This document shows positions 25,113 through 36,790 of a DNA stretch of 64,000 bases, piece by piece. How positions within the stretch are numbered: position 1 is the stretch's first letter; every line of letters begins with the position of its first letter. Below the pieces are notes generated by a model, which saw only the letters and a list, made by a program, of their open reading frames with translations, was not told the origin of the DNA and did no database searches. Source of the DNA: Salinisphaera sp040361255 (lineage in GTDB: Bacteria; Pseudomonadota; Gammaproteobacteria; Nevskiales; Salinisphaeraceae); contig NZ_APNG01000015.1 in the NCBI RefSeq assembly GCF_040361255.1, positions 1-64,000 of the forward strand. Reading direction: 5' to 3'. The position numbers and the translations under genes are program-made.

Positions 25113-25230
25113 TTAAATTGACGACCCATTCGGGCTGTGTCAGTTTCCGGTCGGTACAAGAACACGCTTGGATTCGTTTGCCCGCGCAAACGGGTGCGAG
25201 CACAACAGTCCGCCACAATGAGGAGAGATC

Positions 25231-26445
<1,215 letters not shown>

Positions 26446-26458
26446 CTTTGTCGGCCCT

Positions 26459-26486
26459 GTGCCGGCGGCCTGCGGGTCGCCGGCAC
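26459..26486 (+). repeat. Intercistronic hairpin GTGCCGGCG...CGCCGGCAC
   Basis: Perfect 9-bp arms with a 10-base loop, starting about 13 bases after the dehydrogenase stop and 26 bases before the SDR start. There is no U-tract, so it is more likely an mRNA-stability or REP-like element. Confidence 0.55.
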
Positions 26487-26512
26487 GCGTTTGTCAACGT
26501 GAGGAGAATTTG

Positions 26513-27277
26513 ATGTCCAGTTTGTTTGATTTGAACGGCAAGGTCGCCGTCATTACCGGCTCGAGCCGCGGTATCGGCAAGGCAATTGCCTGGCAGATGG
26601 CCGAGCACGGTGCCAAGGTGGTGATTTCCAGCCGCAAGAGCGAAGCCTGCGAGCCGGTGGCCGAAGAGCTGCGCAAGGCCGGCCACGATGCCATCGCGAT
26701 TGCCTGTCATGTGGGCAAGAAAGAAGACCTGCAGAATCTCGTCGACAAGACGAAACAAACCTATGGCCAGATTGATGTGCTGGTGTGCAATGCCGCGACC
26801 AACCCGGTCTATGGCACCACCGCCGAGCTTTCCGACGAGGCCTGGGACAAGATCATGGAAACCAACGTGCGCGGCACGTTCTGGCTATGCAACATGGTAC
26901 TGCCCGGCATGGCCGAGCAAGGCGGCGGCAACGTGATCGTGCTGTCGTCGATCGCTGGCCTGCGTGGCAATACCGTGATCGGCGCCTATGGCGTGTCCAA
27001 GGCTGCCGAAGCCGCGCTGGTGCGTAATCTGGCCGTCGAATGGGGGCCGAAGAATATTCGTGTGAACGCCATCGCGCCCGGCTTGGTCCGCACCGATTTC
27101 GCCAAGGCGCTGGTCGAAGATCCGAAGCGGCTCGAACAGGCCGAACAGCGTACGCCGGTACGGCGTATCGGCGAACCGGTGGATATTGCCGGCGTCGCCA
27201 TCTTCCTGGCCACTAACGCCAGTGCCTATGTAACCGGGCAGACGCTCGTCGCCGATGGCGGCGAGACGATCAGCTAA
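26513..27277 (+). CDS. SDR oxidoreductase of the ACAD11-like operon (LvaD-like position)
   Basis: A 254-residue classical SDR. It has TGSSRGIG at 15-22, a variant NAAT in place of NNAG near 93-96, and Ser146, Tyr159, Lys163 (YGVSK). It is close in type to the human DHRS4/bacterial carbonyl reductases. GAGGAG precedes the ATG at 26513; a longer frame would read through the intercistronic hairpin. Wedged between an ACAD11-type dehydrogenase and a kinase, it may interconvert 4-keto- and 4-hydroxyacyl-CoA, as LvaD does in Pseudomonas. The substrate is inferred. Confidence 0.9.
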   Translation: MSSLFDLNGKVAVITGSSRGIGKAIAWQMAEHGAKVVISSRKSEACEPVAEELRKAGHDAIAIACHVGKKEDLQNLVDKTKQTYGQIDVLVCNAATNPVYGTTAELSDEAWDKIMETNVRGTFWLCNMVLPGMAEQGGGNVIVLSSIAGLRGNTVIGAYGVSKAAEAALVRNLAVEWGPKNIRVNAIAPGLVRTDFAKALVEDPKRLEQAEQRTPVRRIGEPVDIAGVAIFLATNASAYVTGQTLVADGGETIS

Positions 27278-27279
27278 CC

Positions 27280-28362
27280 ATGGCTGAAAAGAACCAGGCC
27301 GGCGCGCCGGAAATCGTGGCGGTGCGCGAGGCGCACCGCTTCGATGAGAATGCGTTGGCACAGTATCTACGTGACCATGGGCTGGTCGAGGGCGGACTCG
27401 AGGTGCGCCAGTTTCAGGGCGGGCAATCGAACCCGACCTTTTTTCTGACCACGGGCGGTGCCGGCGCCCCGCGCCACTACGTGCTGCGCAAACAGCCGCC
27501 GGGCAAGATTCTGCCCTCGGCCCATCGTATCGACCGTGAATACCGGGTGATGTCGGCGCTGGTCGACGCGCCCGGCGTACCGGTGCCGCGCATGCATGTG
27601 CACTGCGAGGATGCCGACGTGATCGGTACGCCGTTCTATGTCATGGACTATGTGCCCGGGCGTGTATTCGGCGATCCGGCCATGCCGGAACTGGCGGCCG
27701 GTGAGCGCGGCGAGATCTATCGCGGCCTCATCGATGCGCTGGCCGCGCTGCACGACGTGGATGTCGAGGCGGTGGGATTGTCCGATTTCGGCCGGCCGAA
27801 CGGTTATGTCGAACGCCAGATCAAACGCTGGCGCGGCCAGTACGAGGCCTCGGCGACCGAAACCGACCCGAATATGGATGCGCTCGGCCAGTGGCTGACC
27901 GACCACATCCCCGACGACACCACGCCCGCGATCGCCCACGGCGATTTTCGGATCGGCAATCTGTTGATCGCGCCGGATTCGACCGACGTGGCCGCGGTGC
28001 TCGACTGGGAGCTGGCCACCATCGGCCATCCGCTTGCGGACCTGGCCTATGCCTGCATGCCTTATTACCTGCCGCATGGCGTGGCCGGTGTGCGGGGCGT
28101 GGAAGGGCTGGACCTGGCCGCCCACGGCATTCCGACCGAGGCCGAGCAACTCGAGCGTTATCGCCAGGCCCGCGGGCTGGCGCCGATCGACGACTGGCCG
28201 GTATTCGTGGCGTTTTCGCTGTTTCGTACCGCCGCGATTCTGCAGGGCGTGTATGCGCGTGCATTGCAGGGCAACGCGAGCAACAGCGATGCATTGAATG
28301 TCGGCCGGCGTGCCGGTTTGATCGCCGAACGCGGCTGGGCCGTGGCCCGTGCGCATGATTAA
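27280..28362 (+). CDS. APH-family phosphotransferase, ACAD11 kinase-domain type (LvaA-like)
   Basis: A 360-residue aminoglycoside-phosphotransferase-fold protein. The catalytic loop HGDFRIGN (about 219-226) and the metal site DWELATIGHPLAD (about 242-254) are intact. The N-terminal QFQGGQSNPTFFL and LRKQPPGKILPSAHRIDRE are the signature of the kinase half of human ACAD10/11, not of antibiotic kinases. It would phosphorylate the 4-hydroxyl of 4-hydroxyacyl-CoA so that the dehydrogenase partner can eliminate it. The start lies two bases after the SDR stop. Confidence 0.92.
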   Translation: MAEKNQAGAPEIVAVREAHRFDENALAQYLRDHGLVEGGLEVRQFQGGQSNPTFFLTTGGAGAPRHYVLRKQPPGKILPSAHRIDREYRVMSALVDAPGVPVPRMHVHCEDADVIGTPFYVMDYVPGRVFGDPAMPELAAGERGEIYRGLIDALAALHDVDVEAVGLSDFGRPNGYVERQIKRWRGQYEASATETDPNMDALGQWLTDHIPDDTTPAIAHGDFRIGNLLIAPDSTDVAAVLDWELATIGHPLADLAYACMPYYLPHGVAGVRGVEGLDLAAHGIPTEAEQLERYRQARGLAPIDDWPVFVAFSLFRTAAILQGVYARALQGNASNSDALNVGRRAGLIAERGWAVARAHD

Positions 28363-28422
28363 ACGATCGACACAGGCGCATGCGAGACTGCGCCTGCCGG
28401 TATCCGACAGCCATACAATGCC

Positions 28423-29226
28423 ATGAAGCCGATTCGCCGAATACTGTTGACCAACGATGACGGCGTCGAGGCGCCCGGGCTGGCCGTAGCCGAACGCGTT
28501 GCCGCGGCGGTGGCCGACGAGGTCTGGGTGGTCGCGCCCATGGCCGACCAGAGTGGCGTGGGCCAGGGCATATCCATGCACCATCCGCTGCGCGTGACTG
28601 AATACGGCACCCGGCGCTACGCGCTCACCGGCACGCCCGCCGATTGCGTGATGGTCGCCATGGCCGATTGGCTACGCGACGATCCGCCGGATCTCGTGCT
28701 GTCCGGGGTCAACTGGGGCGCGAATCTCTCCGACTCGGTGATGTATTCGGGCACCGTGGGTGCGGTATTGGCGGCCGATCATCTGGGTATCCCGGCGATC
28801 GCGCTGAGCCAGGCGTTTCACGACCGCGGCGCGCTCGACTTCACAGCCACCGAAGCCTATGCGGTCGAGGCGATACGCCAACTATGGGCGGCACGGGATT
28901 CGAACCGGCGTTGTTGCTGGAATCTGAATTTCCCCATGCGGGCGCCCGAGACGATACAGGGGCTACGTTTTACCCGGCAGTCAAACGGTACCATCGTCGC
29001 CCCGCGGCTGATCGCGGGTACCGATGGGCGCGGGCTGGTGTATCACTGGCTGAGCTTCGAGCGCGATACCACGACCATCGCCGATCCGCTGTCCGATGTG
29101 GTCGCGCTGCGCGACGGCTATGTCTCGGCCACGCCCTTGCATGGCAGCCGTTGCGATGAAGCATTGCTTGCCGACACGGCCGATCACGGGCAGTGGCGAC
29201 TGGACATCGGCGAGGCTGCAGAGTAA
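28423..29226 (+). CDS. surE: 5'/3'-nucleotidase SurE
   Basis: A 267-residue SurE phosphatase. The N-terminal metal motif TNDDG (10-14), then SGVGQG and SGVNWGANLSDSVMYSGTVG, are characteristic. The enzyme dephosphorylates nucleoside monophosphates and some other small phosphates. It is 60 bases after the kinase-like gene in the same direction, not in the usual surE-pcm-nlpD setting. It might hydrolyse a phosphorylated by-product of the kinase step, but that is speculation. The Shine-Dalgarno is weak. Confidence 0.92.
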   Translation: MKPIRRILLTNDDGVEAPGLAVAERVAAAVADEVWVVAPMADQSGVGQGISMHHPLRVTEYGTRRYALTGTPADCVMVAMADWLRDDPPDLVLSGVNWGANLSDSVMYSGTVGAVLAADHLGIPAIALSQAFHDRGALDFTATEAYAVEAIRQLWAARDSNRRCCWNLNFPMRAPETIQGLRFTRQSNGTIVAPRLIAGTDGRGLVYHWLSFERDTTTIADPLSDVVALRDGYVSATPLHGSRCDEALLADTADHGQWRLDIGEAAE

Positions 29227-29242
29227 AAAAGCCGCTGAAAAA

Positions 29243-29257
29243 CGAAACGGTATTTCA
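29243..29257. promoter_or_regulatory. PsrA-type operator of the ligase operon
   Basis: CGAAAC-GGT-ATTTCA, nearly identical in form to the site at 25098. It begins 17 bases past the surE stop and marks a new control point 149 bases before the ligase start. Confidence 0.65.
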
Positions 29258-29405
29258 ATTGTAAAATGTCAGGTATGTGCGCCGCCCGTGGCATGTCGCT
29301 CGTGCGACAGGCGCTGTACATCCATGGCAACCCAAGCCATCGCCTGCCAAGCACCGGGCAAGAGTGCGGCAGCGCAGACCGCTGGAAAGCGAGGAGATGA
29401 CCTTT

Positions 29406-31064
29406 ATGTTCGATCGGCACTATGCCGTCTGGCCTGCCAACCTGCCGCATTCGCTGGGTCTGCCACAGACCAGCCTGTACACGAATCTCGAGATTTCGGC
29501 GCGGCGCTATCCCGATCGCCCGGCGATCATTTACTACGATACGCCGCTGTCCTATCGCGAACTCGACGAACAGGTGCGTGCGCTGGCCGGCTATCTGCAG
29601 GCGCAGGGCGTCAAGCGCGGAGACCGGGTGCTGCTGTTCATGCAGAACGCGCCGCAGTTCGTGGTCGGCTACTACGCCATCCTGCGTGCCGATGCCGCAG
29701 TGGTGCCGGTCAACCCGATGAACCGTAGCGTCGAACTCGAACACTATGTCGAGGATACCGAGGCCACGATCTGTCTCTGCGGTCAGGAGCGTTACGAAGC
29801 GGTGGCGCCGTTGCTCGACAGCGGCAAGCTCGCACAGGCGATCGTAGCCAACTACGGCGACTATGTCACCGAGCCCACCGATCTGGATCTGCCGGCCGAG
29901 GTCAAGGCCGACACGCAGGCCGCGGCCAGCGACAAGGCGGTGCTCTGGGCGGATGCGATCAATGCCGGGCACACGCCGCGTGCCCACGAGGCCGGCCCCG
30001 ACGATCTGTGCGTGCTGCCCTACAGCTCCGGTACCACCGGTGCGCCCAAGGGCTGTGTGCATACGCATCGCACGGTCATGGCGACCGCGGTGCACAGCGT
30101 CTACTGGAGTCGCAGCACGTCCGAAGGCAAGTCCCTGGCCACGCTGCCGTATTTTCATGTCACCGGTATGCAGAACGGCATGAACGCGCCCATCTACATC
30201 GGCGGCACGGTGGTGCTGATGACGCGCTGGGAACGGCGTACCGCGGCGCGGCTGATCGAGCGCTATCGCATCACCCGCTGGACGAATATCGTGACCATGG
30301 CGATCGATATGCTCTCCGATCCGGAGATCGACAACTACGATCTGTCGAGCCTGGAGAACATCGGCGGCGGTGGCGCGGCGATGCCGGCCGCAGTGTCGGA
30401 CAAGCTGTTCAATCTGACCGGACTGCACTACATCGAAGGCTACGGACTGTCGGAAACCATTGCCGGCACCCATATCAACCCCTTCGATGCGCCCAAGCCG
30501 CAGTGCCTGGGTATACCGGTATTCGACGTCGACTCGCGCATCATCGATACCGAAACGCTGACCGAACTGGGCCCCAACGAAGTTGGCGAGATCGTGACCA
30601 ACGGCCCGCAGGTGTTTTCCGGCTACTGGCGACGACCCGAGGAGACCGAGGCGGCGTTCATTGATCTGGGCGGCAAGTCCTTCTTTCGTACCGGCGATAT
30701 CGGCTACTACGACGACGAGGGCTATTTCTTCATCGTCGACCGGGTCAAGCGCATGATCAACGCCTCGGGTTACAAGGTCTGGCCGGCGGAGGTGGAAAGC
30801 CTGATGTATCGTCACCCGGCGATCCGCGAGGCCTGCGTGATTTCCACGCCCGATCCGCGCCGCGGCGAAAGCGTGAAAGCCTGTGTGGTGCTCAACAGCG
30901 CCGATGCGGCTACGGCCGAAGAGATTCGCGAGTGGTGTCGCGAAAACATGGCGGCTTATAAAGTGCCGCGGGTGATCGAAATCTGCGAAACACTGCCGCG
31001 CTCGCCCACCGGCAAGCTCATGTGGCGCGCCCTGCAGGAACAGGAATGGCCGCAGGCCGGCTGA
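29406..31064 (+). CDS. AMP-forming acyl-CoA ligase
   Basis: A 552-residue adenylate-forming enzyme. P-loop YSSGTTGAPKG lies near residues 205-215, EGYGLSE near 343, the hinge region RVKRMINASGYKVWP, and the catalytic Lys in SPTGKLMW near 534. It would activate a free acid to its CoA thioester with ATP. The ATG at 29406 is chosen because GAGGAG ends nine bases before it; the earlier in-frame ATG directly touches that site. It precedes the hydratase/dehydrogenase fusion and ACAD pair, the order expected for a pimA-type ligase. Chain specificity is unknown. Confidence 0.92.
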   Translation: MFDRHYAVWPANLPHSLGLPQTSLYTNLEISARRYPDRPAIIYYDTPLSYRELDEQVRALAGYLQAQGVKRGDRVLLFMQNAPQFVVGYYAILRADAAVVPVNPMNRSVELEHYVEDTEATICLCGQERYEAVAPLLDSGKLAQAIVANYGDYVTEPTDLDLPAEVKADTQAAASDKAVLWADAINAGHTPRAHEAGPDDLCVLPYSSGTTGAPKGCVHTHRTVMATAVHSVYWSRSTSEGKSLATLPYFHVTGMQNGMNAPIYIGGTVVLMTRWERRTAARLIERYRITRWTNIVTMAIDMLSDPEIDNYDLSSLENIGGGGAAMPAAVSDKLFNLTGLHYIEGYGLSETIAGTHINPFDAPKPQCLGIPVFDVDSRIIDTETLTELGPNEVGEIVTNGPQVFSGYWRRPEETEAAFIDLGGKSFFRTGDIGYYDDEGYFFIVDRVKRMINASGYKVWPAEVESLMYRHPAIREACVISTPDPRRGESVKACVVLNSADAATAEEIREWCRENMAAYKVPRVIEICETLPRSPTGKLMWRALQEQEWPQAG

Positions 31065-31141
31065 TGCGGTAATCGCGACTCAAACAACGAATAAACACAC
31101 CGGGCCTGCGTGCCCGGCAACCGATTGGACAAGGAGTAGTT

Positions 31142-33229
<2,088 letters not shown>

Positions 33230-33252
33230 CGCTGCGCACTACGGAGTAATCA

Positions 33253-34440
33253 ATGGATATTCAATATAACGAAGCCGAACTCGCATTCCGCGACGAGGTC
33301 CGGGCCTTCGTGGCAGAGAAACTGCCCAAGGAAATTTCCGACAAGGTGAAGTCGTCCGAGCATGTCTCGCCGGAGGATATGATCACCTGGCAGCGCGCGC
33401 TGTATGAAAAAGGCTGGTTGGCGATCAACTGGCCGAAGGAATACGGCGGCCCGGGCTGGAGCCCGATTCAGAAGCACATCTTCGAGGAAGAGAGTGCAGA
33501 AGCGGGCGCGCCGCGTATCCTGCCGTTCGGCCTGAACATGGTCGCCCCGGTGATCATCAAGTTCGGTACCCAGGAACAGAAGGACTACTACCTGCCGCGT
33601 ATCCTCAAAAGCGAGGACTGGTGGGCCCAGGGTTATTCCGAGCCGGGCGCCGGTTCGGACCTGGCGAGTCTGAAGTGCCGCGCCGAGCGTGATGGCGACC
33701 ATTACATCGTCAACGGTCAGAAGACCTGGACCACGCTGGGCCAGCACGCGAACATGATCTTCGTGCTGGTGCGCACCGATACCACGGTCAAGAAGCAGGA
33801 AGGCATTTCCTTTTTGCTCGTGGACATGGAAAACACCCCCGGCGTGACCGTGCGTCCGTTGATCACCCTCGACGGTGCGCACGAAGTCAACGAAGTGTTC
33901 TTCGACAACGTGAAGGTGCCGGTCGAGAACCTGGTCGGCGAAGAGAACAAGGGCTGGACCTGTGCCAAGTACCTGCTCACCTTCGAGCGTACCGGTATTG
34001 CCGGCGTGGGTATCTCCAAGGCTGCGCTGGAACACCTCAAGCAGATCGCGCGCAACGAGCAGGCTGAAGGCAAGCCGCTGATCGAGCATCCGCGTGTGGC
34101 CGAACGTCTGGTCGAACTCGAGCTCGAACTCATGGCGGTCGAAATGACCAACCTGCGTGTGGTCTCCGCGGCCGAGGCCGGCGGCGTACCCGGCGCAGAA
34201 AGCTCGTTTTTGAAGGTCATGGGCACGGAAGTGCGCCAGAAGATCTCCGATCTCTATCGCGAGCTGGCCGGCCCCTATGCGCTGCCGTTCCCCGATCTCG
34301 AGGTGGGCGAAGACGCCTTCGGCCCCGAGTTCTCGGCCTCGGCCTCCTCCACGTACTTCAATCTGCGCAAGCTGTCGATCTTCGGCGGCTCCAACGAGAT
34401 TCAGAAGAACATCATTTCCAAGGCGATCCTCGGACTGTAG
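33253..34440 (+). CDS. Acyl-CoA dehydrogenase, large subunit type (PimC-like)
   Basis: A 395-residue dehydrogenase. It has the FAD/substrate segments YSEPGAGSDLASL and NGQKTWTT. The usual catalytic Glu position near the C-terminus reads IFGGSNEIQ (Gly378), so the base is elsewhere or on the partner. This sequence type matches large subunits of paired enzymes such as pimeloyl-CoA dehydrogenase. It is 27 bases upstream of a second, divergent dehydrogenase gene, suggesting an alpha2-beta2 enzyme. Dicarboxylyl-CoA as substrate is inferred from this likeness. Confidence 0.9.
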   Translation: MDIQYNEAELAFRDEVRAFVAEKLPKEISDKVKSSEHVSPEDMITWQRALYEKGWLAINWPKEYGGPGWSPIQKHIFEEESAEAGAPRILPFGLNMVAPVIIKFGTQEQKDYYLPRILKSEDWWAQGYSEPGAGSDLASLKCRAERDGDHYIVNGQKTWTTLGQHANMIFVLVRTDTTVKKQEGISFLLVDMENTPGVTVRPLITLDGAHEVNEVFFDNVKVPVENLVGEENKGWTCAKYLLTFERTGIAGVGISKAALEHLKQIARNEQAEGKPLIEHPRVAERLVELELELMAVEMTNLRVVSAAEAGGVPGAESSFLKVMGTEVRQKISDLYRELAGPYALPFPDLEVGEDAFGPEFSASASSTYFNLRKLSIFGGSNEIQKNIISKAILGL

Positions 34441-34467
34441 TCCGGTACGCAGGAAAAGGAATAGACA

Positions 34468-35619
34468 ATGGATTTTTCCTATAGCGACGAGCAGCGCATG
34501 CTCAAGGACATGGTCGACCGCGTCGTGGCCGATCAGTACAGCTTCGAGCAGCGCGAAAAGATCATCAAATCCGAACCCGGCTACTCGCCCGAGGTGTGGT
34601 CGCAGTTCGCCGAACTCGGCCTGCTGGCGGTGCCGTTCTCGGAAGCCGCCGGCGGTTTCGATGGCGGTGGCGCCGAGCTGATGGTGGTAGCCGAAGGCTT
34701 TGGCCGCGGTCTGGTGGTCGAGCCCTATCTGTCGACCGTGGTACTGGCCGGTACCTTCCTGGATGCCGCCCTCGATGACAATGCCAAGGCGGACGCCCTG
34801 GCGCCGATCATCAGCGGCGAACAGAAATATGCGCTGGCCTGCTACGAGCCCAATGGCCGCTACGATCCGTTCTGGATCGAAACCACGGCGACCAAGGACG
34901 GCGACGGCTATGTGCTGTCCGGCAAGAAGGCCGTGGTGCTCGGCGGCGACAGCGCCGACCGGCTGCTGGTGATCGCCCGCAGCAGCGGCGACAACCCGGG
35001 CAAGAACGGCCTGAGTGCCTTCCTGGTCGACGGCAACGCCGACGGCGTGTCGCGCGAAGGCTATACGACCTTCGACGGCCACCGAGCCGCTGAAATCAGC
35101 CTCGACAACGTCAAGGTCGGCGCCGACGCGCTGGTGGGCGAAGAGGGCGGCGCGGCCGCACCGCTGCAGTATGCGCTGGATCGCGGCATCATCGCCCTGT
35201 GCGCAGAGGCCGCCGGTGCCATGGAAGTGGCCTGCGATCTGACCCTGGACTACATCAAGGAACGCAAGCAGTTCGGCGTGCCGATCGGCAGCTTCCAGGC
35301 CCTGCAGCATCGCATGGTGGACATGCGTATTTCGCTGGAGAAAGTGCGTTCGCTGGCGCTGTGGGCGGCCTGTTCGCTGGAGGCCCCGGACGCCGAGCGT
35401 CGTCAGCGTCTGGCCGCGGCCAAGGCCATGGTCAGCAAGGCCGGCCGGCACGTGGCCGAAGAGGCGATCCAGCTGTTCGGCGGCATGGGCATGATGGACG
35501 AATCCTCCATCTCGCATTACGCCAAGCGGATCGTGCTGATCGACCATTACCTGGGTGATGGCAACTACCACACCGACCGCCTCATCGACCTGCTGGTCGA
35601 GGAAAACGCCGCCGCCTGA
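34468..35619 (+). CDS. Acyl-CoA dehydrogenase, small subunit type (PimD-like)
   Basis: A 383-residue dehydrogenase homologue. The C-terminal segment reads HYLGDGNYHTDRL (360-372) in place of the catalytic Glu motif, with Asp364 as the nearest acid. Together with the preceding gene this fits a heteromeric dehydrogenase in which the FAD and catalytic residues are divided between unlike chains. AAAAGGAA precedes the ATG. A strong terminator follows, ending the operon that begins at the ligase or earlier. Confidence 0.9.
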   Translation: MDFSYSDEQRMLKDMVDRVVADQYSFEQREKIIKSEPGYSPEVWSQFAELGLLAVPFSEAAGGFDGGGAELMVVAEGFGRGLVVEPYLSTVVLAGTFLDAALDDNAKADALAPIISGEQKYALACYEPNGRYDPFWIETTATKDGDGYVLSGKKAVVLGGDSADRLLVIARSSGDNPGKNGLSAFLVDGNADGVSREGYTTFDGHRAAEISLDNVKVGADALVGEEGGAAAPLQYALDRGIIALCAEAAGAMEVACDLTLDYIKERKQFGVPIGSFQALQHRMVDMRISLEKVRSLALWAACSLEAPDAERRQRLAAAKAMVSKAGRHVAEEAIQLFGGMGMMDESSISHYAKRIVLIDHYLGDGNYHTDRLIDLLVEENAAA

Positions 35620-35644
35620 TCCGGGCGTCGCGGCTGGCGAATCA

Positions 35645-35680
35645 CGGGTTGTCGGCGCTTGCCGGCAGCCCGTTTTTTTT
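35645..35680 (+). terminator. Terminator of the ligase-ACAD operon
   Basis: A 12-bp stem with two G-U pairs (CGGGTTGTCGGC/GCCGGCAGCCCG), a GCTT loop and eight T, 25 bases after the stop. Confidence 0.92.
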
Positions 35681-35761
35681 AGGTTTTTAGCGCACTTGGC
35701 GTTACATTGAAGCGCGGGCCGGTGTACGTGCCGGCGCTGCAACACCGAAAAGGAATTTGCG

Positions 35762-36700
35762 ATGAGTGAAAGCACACGTGTTGTCGTGGTGGGTGCCGGT
35801 GCGATCGGCAGTTTCTATGGCGCGATTCTCAAGCGTGCCGGTTGCCATGTAAGCGTGGTGCTGCGTTCGGAGTACGACGCGGTCAAGGCCAACGGCTTTC
35901 GAATCGACAGCCCGCTGGGCGACCTGTCGTACCGGCCCGACGCGGTCTATCGTGACGGCGATACGCCCGAAGGCGAAGCCGACTACGTGATCTGCTGCGT
36001 GAAGGTATTGTCGTCGATCGACCGCGGTGCCCTGATCAAGCCCTGGGTGAGCGACAACACCCGTGTCGTGCTCATCGAAAACGGTATCGATATCGAACGC
36101 GAAGTCGCCGATGCCTTGCCAAACAATCCGATTATCAGTTGTCTGGCGTTCATTGCGGTCAGCCGTGTCGCGCCCGGCGAAATCGAGCACAAGGCGTTCG
36201 GCGCACTCACCATGGGGAGCTGGCCCGAAGGCGTAAGCGAGGAATGTCGCGCGATCGCAGCGCTGTTCGAGGCCGGCGGCATCGATGTGAAACGTTCCGA
36301 GGCCGTGGTCGGCGAGCGCTGGCGCAAGAGCCTTTGGAATACGCCGTTCAACCCGTTGTCGGTGCTGGCCGGCGGTGCCGATACGGTCACTCTGCTGGAT
36401 ACGCCCGGCGGCGAGGCGCTGGCCCGGGCGATGATGGCCGAGGTGTGTGCGGTCGCCGCGGCCGACGGCTATCCGATGCCCGAAGACGCAATCGACAAGA
36501 ACATCGCCGGTACCCGCAAGATGCCGGCCTATATCAACAGCATGGCCCTGGACTACCTCAACGGCCGGCCGATGGAAATCGAGGCGATTCTGGGTAACGT
36601 GGTGGACATCGCCCACCGGCACGGCGTGGATGTGCCGCGCCTGGAAACCATGCGCGTGACGTTTGCCATGCGCGAGGTATTGGGCGATAAACAGGCGTAA
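35762..36700 (+). CDS. Ketopantoate reductase-family protein (PanE/ApbA)
   Basis: A 312-residue NADP-dependent reductase of the PanE/ApbA family. The Rossmann motif VGAGAIGSFYG is at 10-20, with a conserved catalytic Lys in RWRKSLWNTPFNP near 181. It has the C-terminal helical domain with ILGNVV. True PanE makes pantoate for CoA synthesis, but many paralogues in catabolic regions have unknown 2-ketoacid substrates. It has its own AAAGGAA site and follows a terminator. Confidence 0.85.
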   Translation: MSESTRVVVVGAGAIGSFYGAILKRAGCHVSVVLRSEYDAVKANGFRIDSPLGDLSYRPDAVYRDGDTPEGEADYVICCVKVLSSIDRGALIKPWVSDNTRVVLIENGIDIEREVADALPNNPIISCLAFIAVSRVAPGEIEHKAFGALTMGSWPEGVSEECRAIAALFEAGGIDVKRSEAVVGERWRKSLWNTPFNPLSVLAGGADTVTLLDTPGGEALARAMMAEVCAVAAADGYPMPEDAIDKNIAGTRKMPAYINSMALDYLNGRPMEIEAILGNVVDIAHRHGVDVPRLETMRVTFAMREVLGDKQA

Positions 36701-36790
36701 CTGCTGCGAATTGTTTATTCTTGGCCGTGACCAACGGCCCCCATGGGGCAGCTGTTAGGCTCGTGCGAGGGTTACCAAGGAGTATCTGCC

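Larger units (their letters stand above)
24864..25230. promoter_or_regulatory. Multi-operator promoter of the ACAD11-like operon
   Basis: A 367-base stretch without a gene and the most densely marked control region here. In order: GAACGATCGTTC (24997-25008), TGAATGG-A-CCATTCA (25038-25052), GAACGATCGTTC (25077-25088), CGAAAC-TGC-ATTTCA (25098-25112), then TTGACG (25118-25123) with CAGTTT (25141-25146) 17 bases later as a candidate promoter. The spacing of the two identical palindromes is 80 bases, near 7.6 helical turns. The gene start is at 25231. Confidence 0.65.

Noticed and set aside
27280..28362. Aminoglycoside resistance kinase
   Set aside because: The fold is shared, but the N-terminal segment and catalytic-loop context are those of the ACAD10/11 kinase half, and the neighbours are acyl-CoA genes.
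33250..35775. 841-codon minus-strand frame opposite the two acyl-CoA dehydrogenases
   Set aside because: Spans two genes, an intergenic gap and a terminator; no homologous pattern. Impressive length, but explained by codon bias.
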